Positions 62,001-64,000 of a DNA stretch of 64,000 nt are shown piece after piece. The stretch lies in the NCBI GenBank assembly GCA_023079485.1, contig CM041083.1, positions 106,965,054 through 107,029,053 on the forward strand, given 5' to 3'. The translations under genes and the position numbers were made by a program. Source of the stretch: Archilochus colubris. Lineage: Eukaryota > Chordata > Aves > Apodiformes > Trochilidae. The notes beneath the pieces were generated by a model that saw only the letters and a program-made list of their open reading frames with translations, was not told where the DNA came from and made no database searches. The stretch's first letter is position 1; each line of letters starts with the position of its first letter.

Positions 62001-64000
62001 GTTTCCTTATGGGACAACTCAAACAAAGCTTTATGTGATTTTGTGGAGGTCTTAACTAGAATTACCATTTGGAGTCTGGCCTTTTGCATCTTATTTTTTT
62101 CTGTATAATATAAACATTGCCAGTTCTAGTGATCTTATGCTTTTCTGTTTTCATAGAAATGTTTCTGAAGTCCTTCCTGATTTATGTATAAAATTCTTGC
62201 ATAATTTTGTTTCAGCTTCACATACTGTGAAGTACAGTTATGGAAACAAATTGGAGTTAAAACACTAAAACATTATGAAAATCTTTTCCATAAAACATTT
62301 TGCTGACTTGCCAATGTGTTTGCTTCTCATTTTTTTTCAGCTCTTGTGTCCTTTTAATTTAGAGTAAAATACATTAGAACCACAGATGGTTAACTTAGTA
62401 TTCATTATAAATATTTTGACATACATATTTGTGAATGGATTCTGACAGTAATTAAAAACAAAGTACTTAATGTGGTTTGTTTTAACTGTAGCAAGGAGTA
62501 GAGTATGTAGCTATAAATGCAAAAGTTCTTTAGTTAAAGGCAAGAGCCGATAGGAAATGGTCAAACTTCACGTTATGCCAGTGTACCCTTTATTGTAAGT
62601 GAATGTTTTATTATATCACCTAGTTTTAGTTGAAAAAAAACAAAACCAAAGAGTTTCTACTAGTATTTTTTTAGATGCTATATTTGTGGAAATTGTTGTT
62701 GTTGTTGTTAGGTGTTTTGGGGTTATTCTAGGTGAACCATGCCCTTAGGAAGTCTGTGCGTTGTTGTTACCTTCCCAGAGTAACTTTGAATGCAAGCAGA
62801 ATTGAAGAATTCTAAATGATGGGATTTTGATGCAAGGGAGTCTCTGAAGTCCCTTCAGTTCTGTTTTGATTCTAGCAGTGGAAAAACCAAAATAGCACAT
62901 GATTTCTATCCCTAATTCAAAAATTAAACAGAGAAAATGTGAACTATAATGGTGAACTGCAAAGTAGTAGTATTTTTTTTCTGGCTTTGATATAGACAGA
63001 TTTAAATCATCTTCTAAGGGAAACTATTCAAGCCTCTACTGTGTGAATAATTTCTATGATTACATGGTATCAATCTTTTATCTTCTTTTCTTTAAAATCC
63101 CATCTTTTTGAGTCTTGTGACTACTAGGAAACTCAGATTCCCCCCTCACCCCATCCCTCCTCCACACCCTCATATAGCTTGCAAATATTAAAAAGTGAAT
63201 ATTCCAGCATAAAACCTGGAAAACAAATTAAGACTCTCAGTGCAGACTTACAACTTGCCAGACTTCCCGTGATTCTTTTTAATTCTTGCTTGTGACTTGA
63301 CAAAAGTCCAAGTTCTGTGGTAAGAATTAGTTTTCAGAAGTACAACTTAATGATTTTTAAAAAGCTCATTTGTGTAATTAAGCTGTGGACAATATCATAC
63401 AGGTGTTTAGACTAGAAAGAATACAATTTAGAATTTTAATTATGAATGCCCTAATCATCTGAAGGCTTTTTTTTCTAGAAGAGAAAGCATTCTTAGGAAG
63501 TAAAGCTTACTTTCTGCTTTTTTAAATCACTATTTTGTCTTGAAGTCTTCTAGAACTAAAGATGCAGAGCAGTAAACACGAACACTAAAATGCTTGTTCA
63601 TTCCTTGTCAGCATAACATGAATCAGCAGCTATTACCCGCTGTAGCCATTCATCTGTAACATAACTTTATTTCCTTAAAAGGAGAGGTAGCTGTGGGCAA
63701 GGACATAGATATAAAACTGTAGAAAAAAGCCTTTGCAGTGGATTTAAAAGAAACTCTCTCATTTAAACTGTCTGGTTTTAGCAGTAGCAAATCATAGTTG
63801 TCTCTTTGTACTTCACATCCATGGATGACAGAATTTTTTTGTAAGATAAAGTAAATGTCCACCCTAAGGGAACTGACTGAGTTCAGTGACCTGCTGGAAG
63901 TTACTCAATAGATCAGCATAGGAGTCAGGAATAGCATCCAGAGTTTGTTTTCTTTGAGCTATTTTTTGGGGGTATACAATGCCTTTTCTCAGCTGTTTAG
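59038..64000 (+). other. Probable intron 1 of the downstream gene
   Basis: After the donor GTGAGT the CpG-rich character continues to about 59620, then the sequence becomes AT-rich. No coding exon, including one resembling the N-terminal BTB domain expected in BACH1, was recognised to the window's end. A short GTT repeat (62695-62709) is the only simple repeat of note. The frames at 61645-61839 and 61881-62108 have no resemblance to known proteins. Confidence 0.5.

Noticed and set aside
1..64000. Search for CRISPR arrays, tRNA/rRNA genes, prokaryotic operons or toxin-antitoxin type systems
   Set aside because: None seen. The direct repeats are microsatellites, and the introns, CR1 LINEs and CpG island show that this is vertebrate nuclear DNA.

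Overview
The window reads as vertebrate nuclear DNA, most likely from a bird. It is AT-rich with sparse coding sequence and GT-AG introns. It carries many CR1-type LINE copies, including 3' ends with the ATTCTATG-type terminal repeat on both strands. It also has LTR copies that resemble avian endogenous retroviral families and a few old MIR-like SINE relics. Nothing bacterial or phage-like is present: no operons, no CRISPR array, no rRNA. The CR1 content would also fit a crocodilian or turtle; the compact gene spacing favours a bird.

Two genes organise the window, both read on the + strand. Positions 1-26129, and probably to about 28.1 kb, hold the 3' part of MAP3K7CL (the TAK1 C-terminal-like gene). 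Three coding exons at 8429-8487, 17533-17648 and 25949-26129 have matching splice phases and encode 118 residues ending in the family's RQGSS C-terminus. The start codon and 5' exon(s) were not found and are probably upstream of the window. A CpG island at about 58.07-59.62 kb has a CCAAT box, a GC box and a good splice donor at 59038. It looks like the promoter and noncoding first exon of the next gene. From the MAP3K7CL-BACH1 order in human 21q21.3 I infer BACH1, but no BACH1 coding sequence is visible here.

The 30 kb between them is intergenic and rich in repeats. It includes: a 208-bp solo LTR with an intact 6-bp target duplication (28874-29081); an ERVL-like LTR split by a second, oppositely oriented LTR-like insert (37936-39682); a CR1 fragment whose interior holds 35 perfect GGGAA units followed by 15 TAAAA units (48872-49130); and a 2.6-kb 5'-truncated, decayed CR1 with endonuclease and reverse transcriptase remains (50100-52735). 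Positions 59038-64000 look like intron.

I found no convincing new biological system. The most checkable oddities are the long polypurine GGGAA/TAAAA tract, the nested LTRs, the hairpin touching the poly(A) signal of the solo LTR, the inverted CR1 pair inside a MAP3K7CL intron, and a CGAC-to-CAAC tandem repeat in the presumed first exon of the downstream gene.
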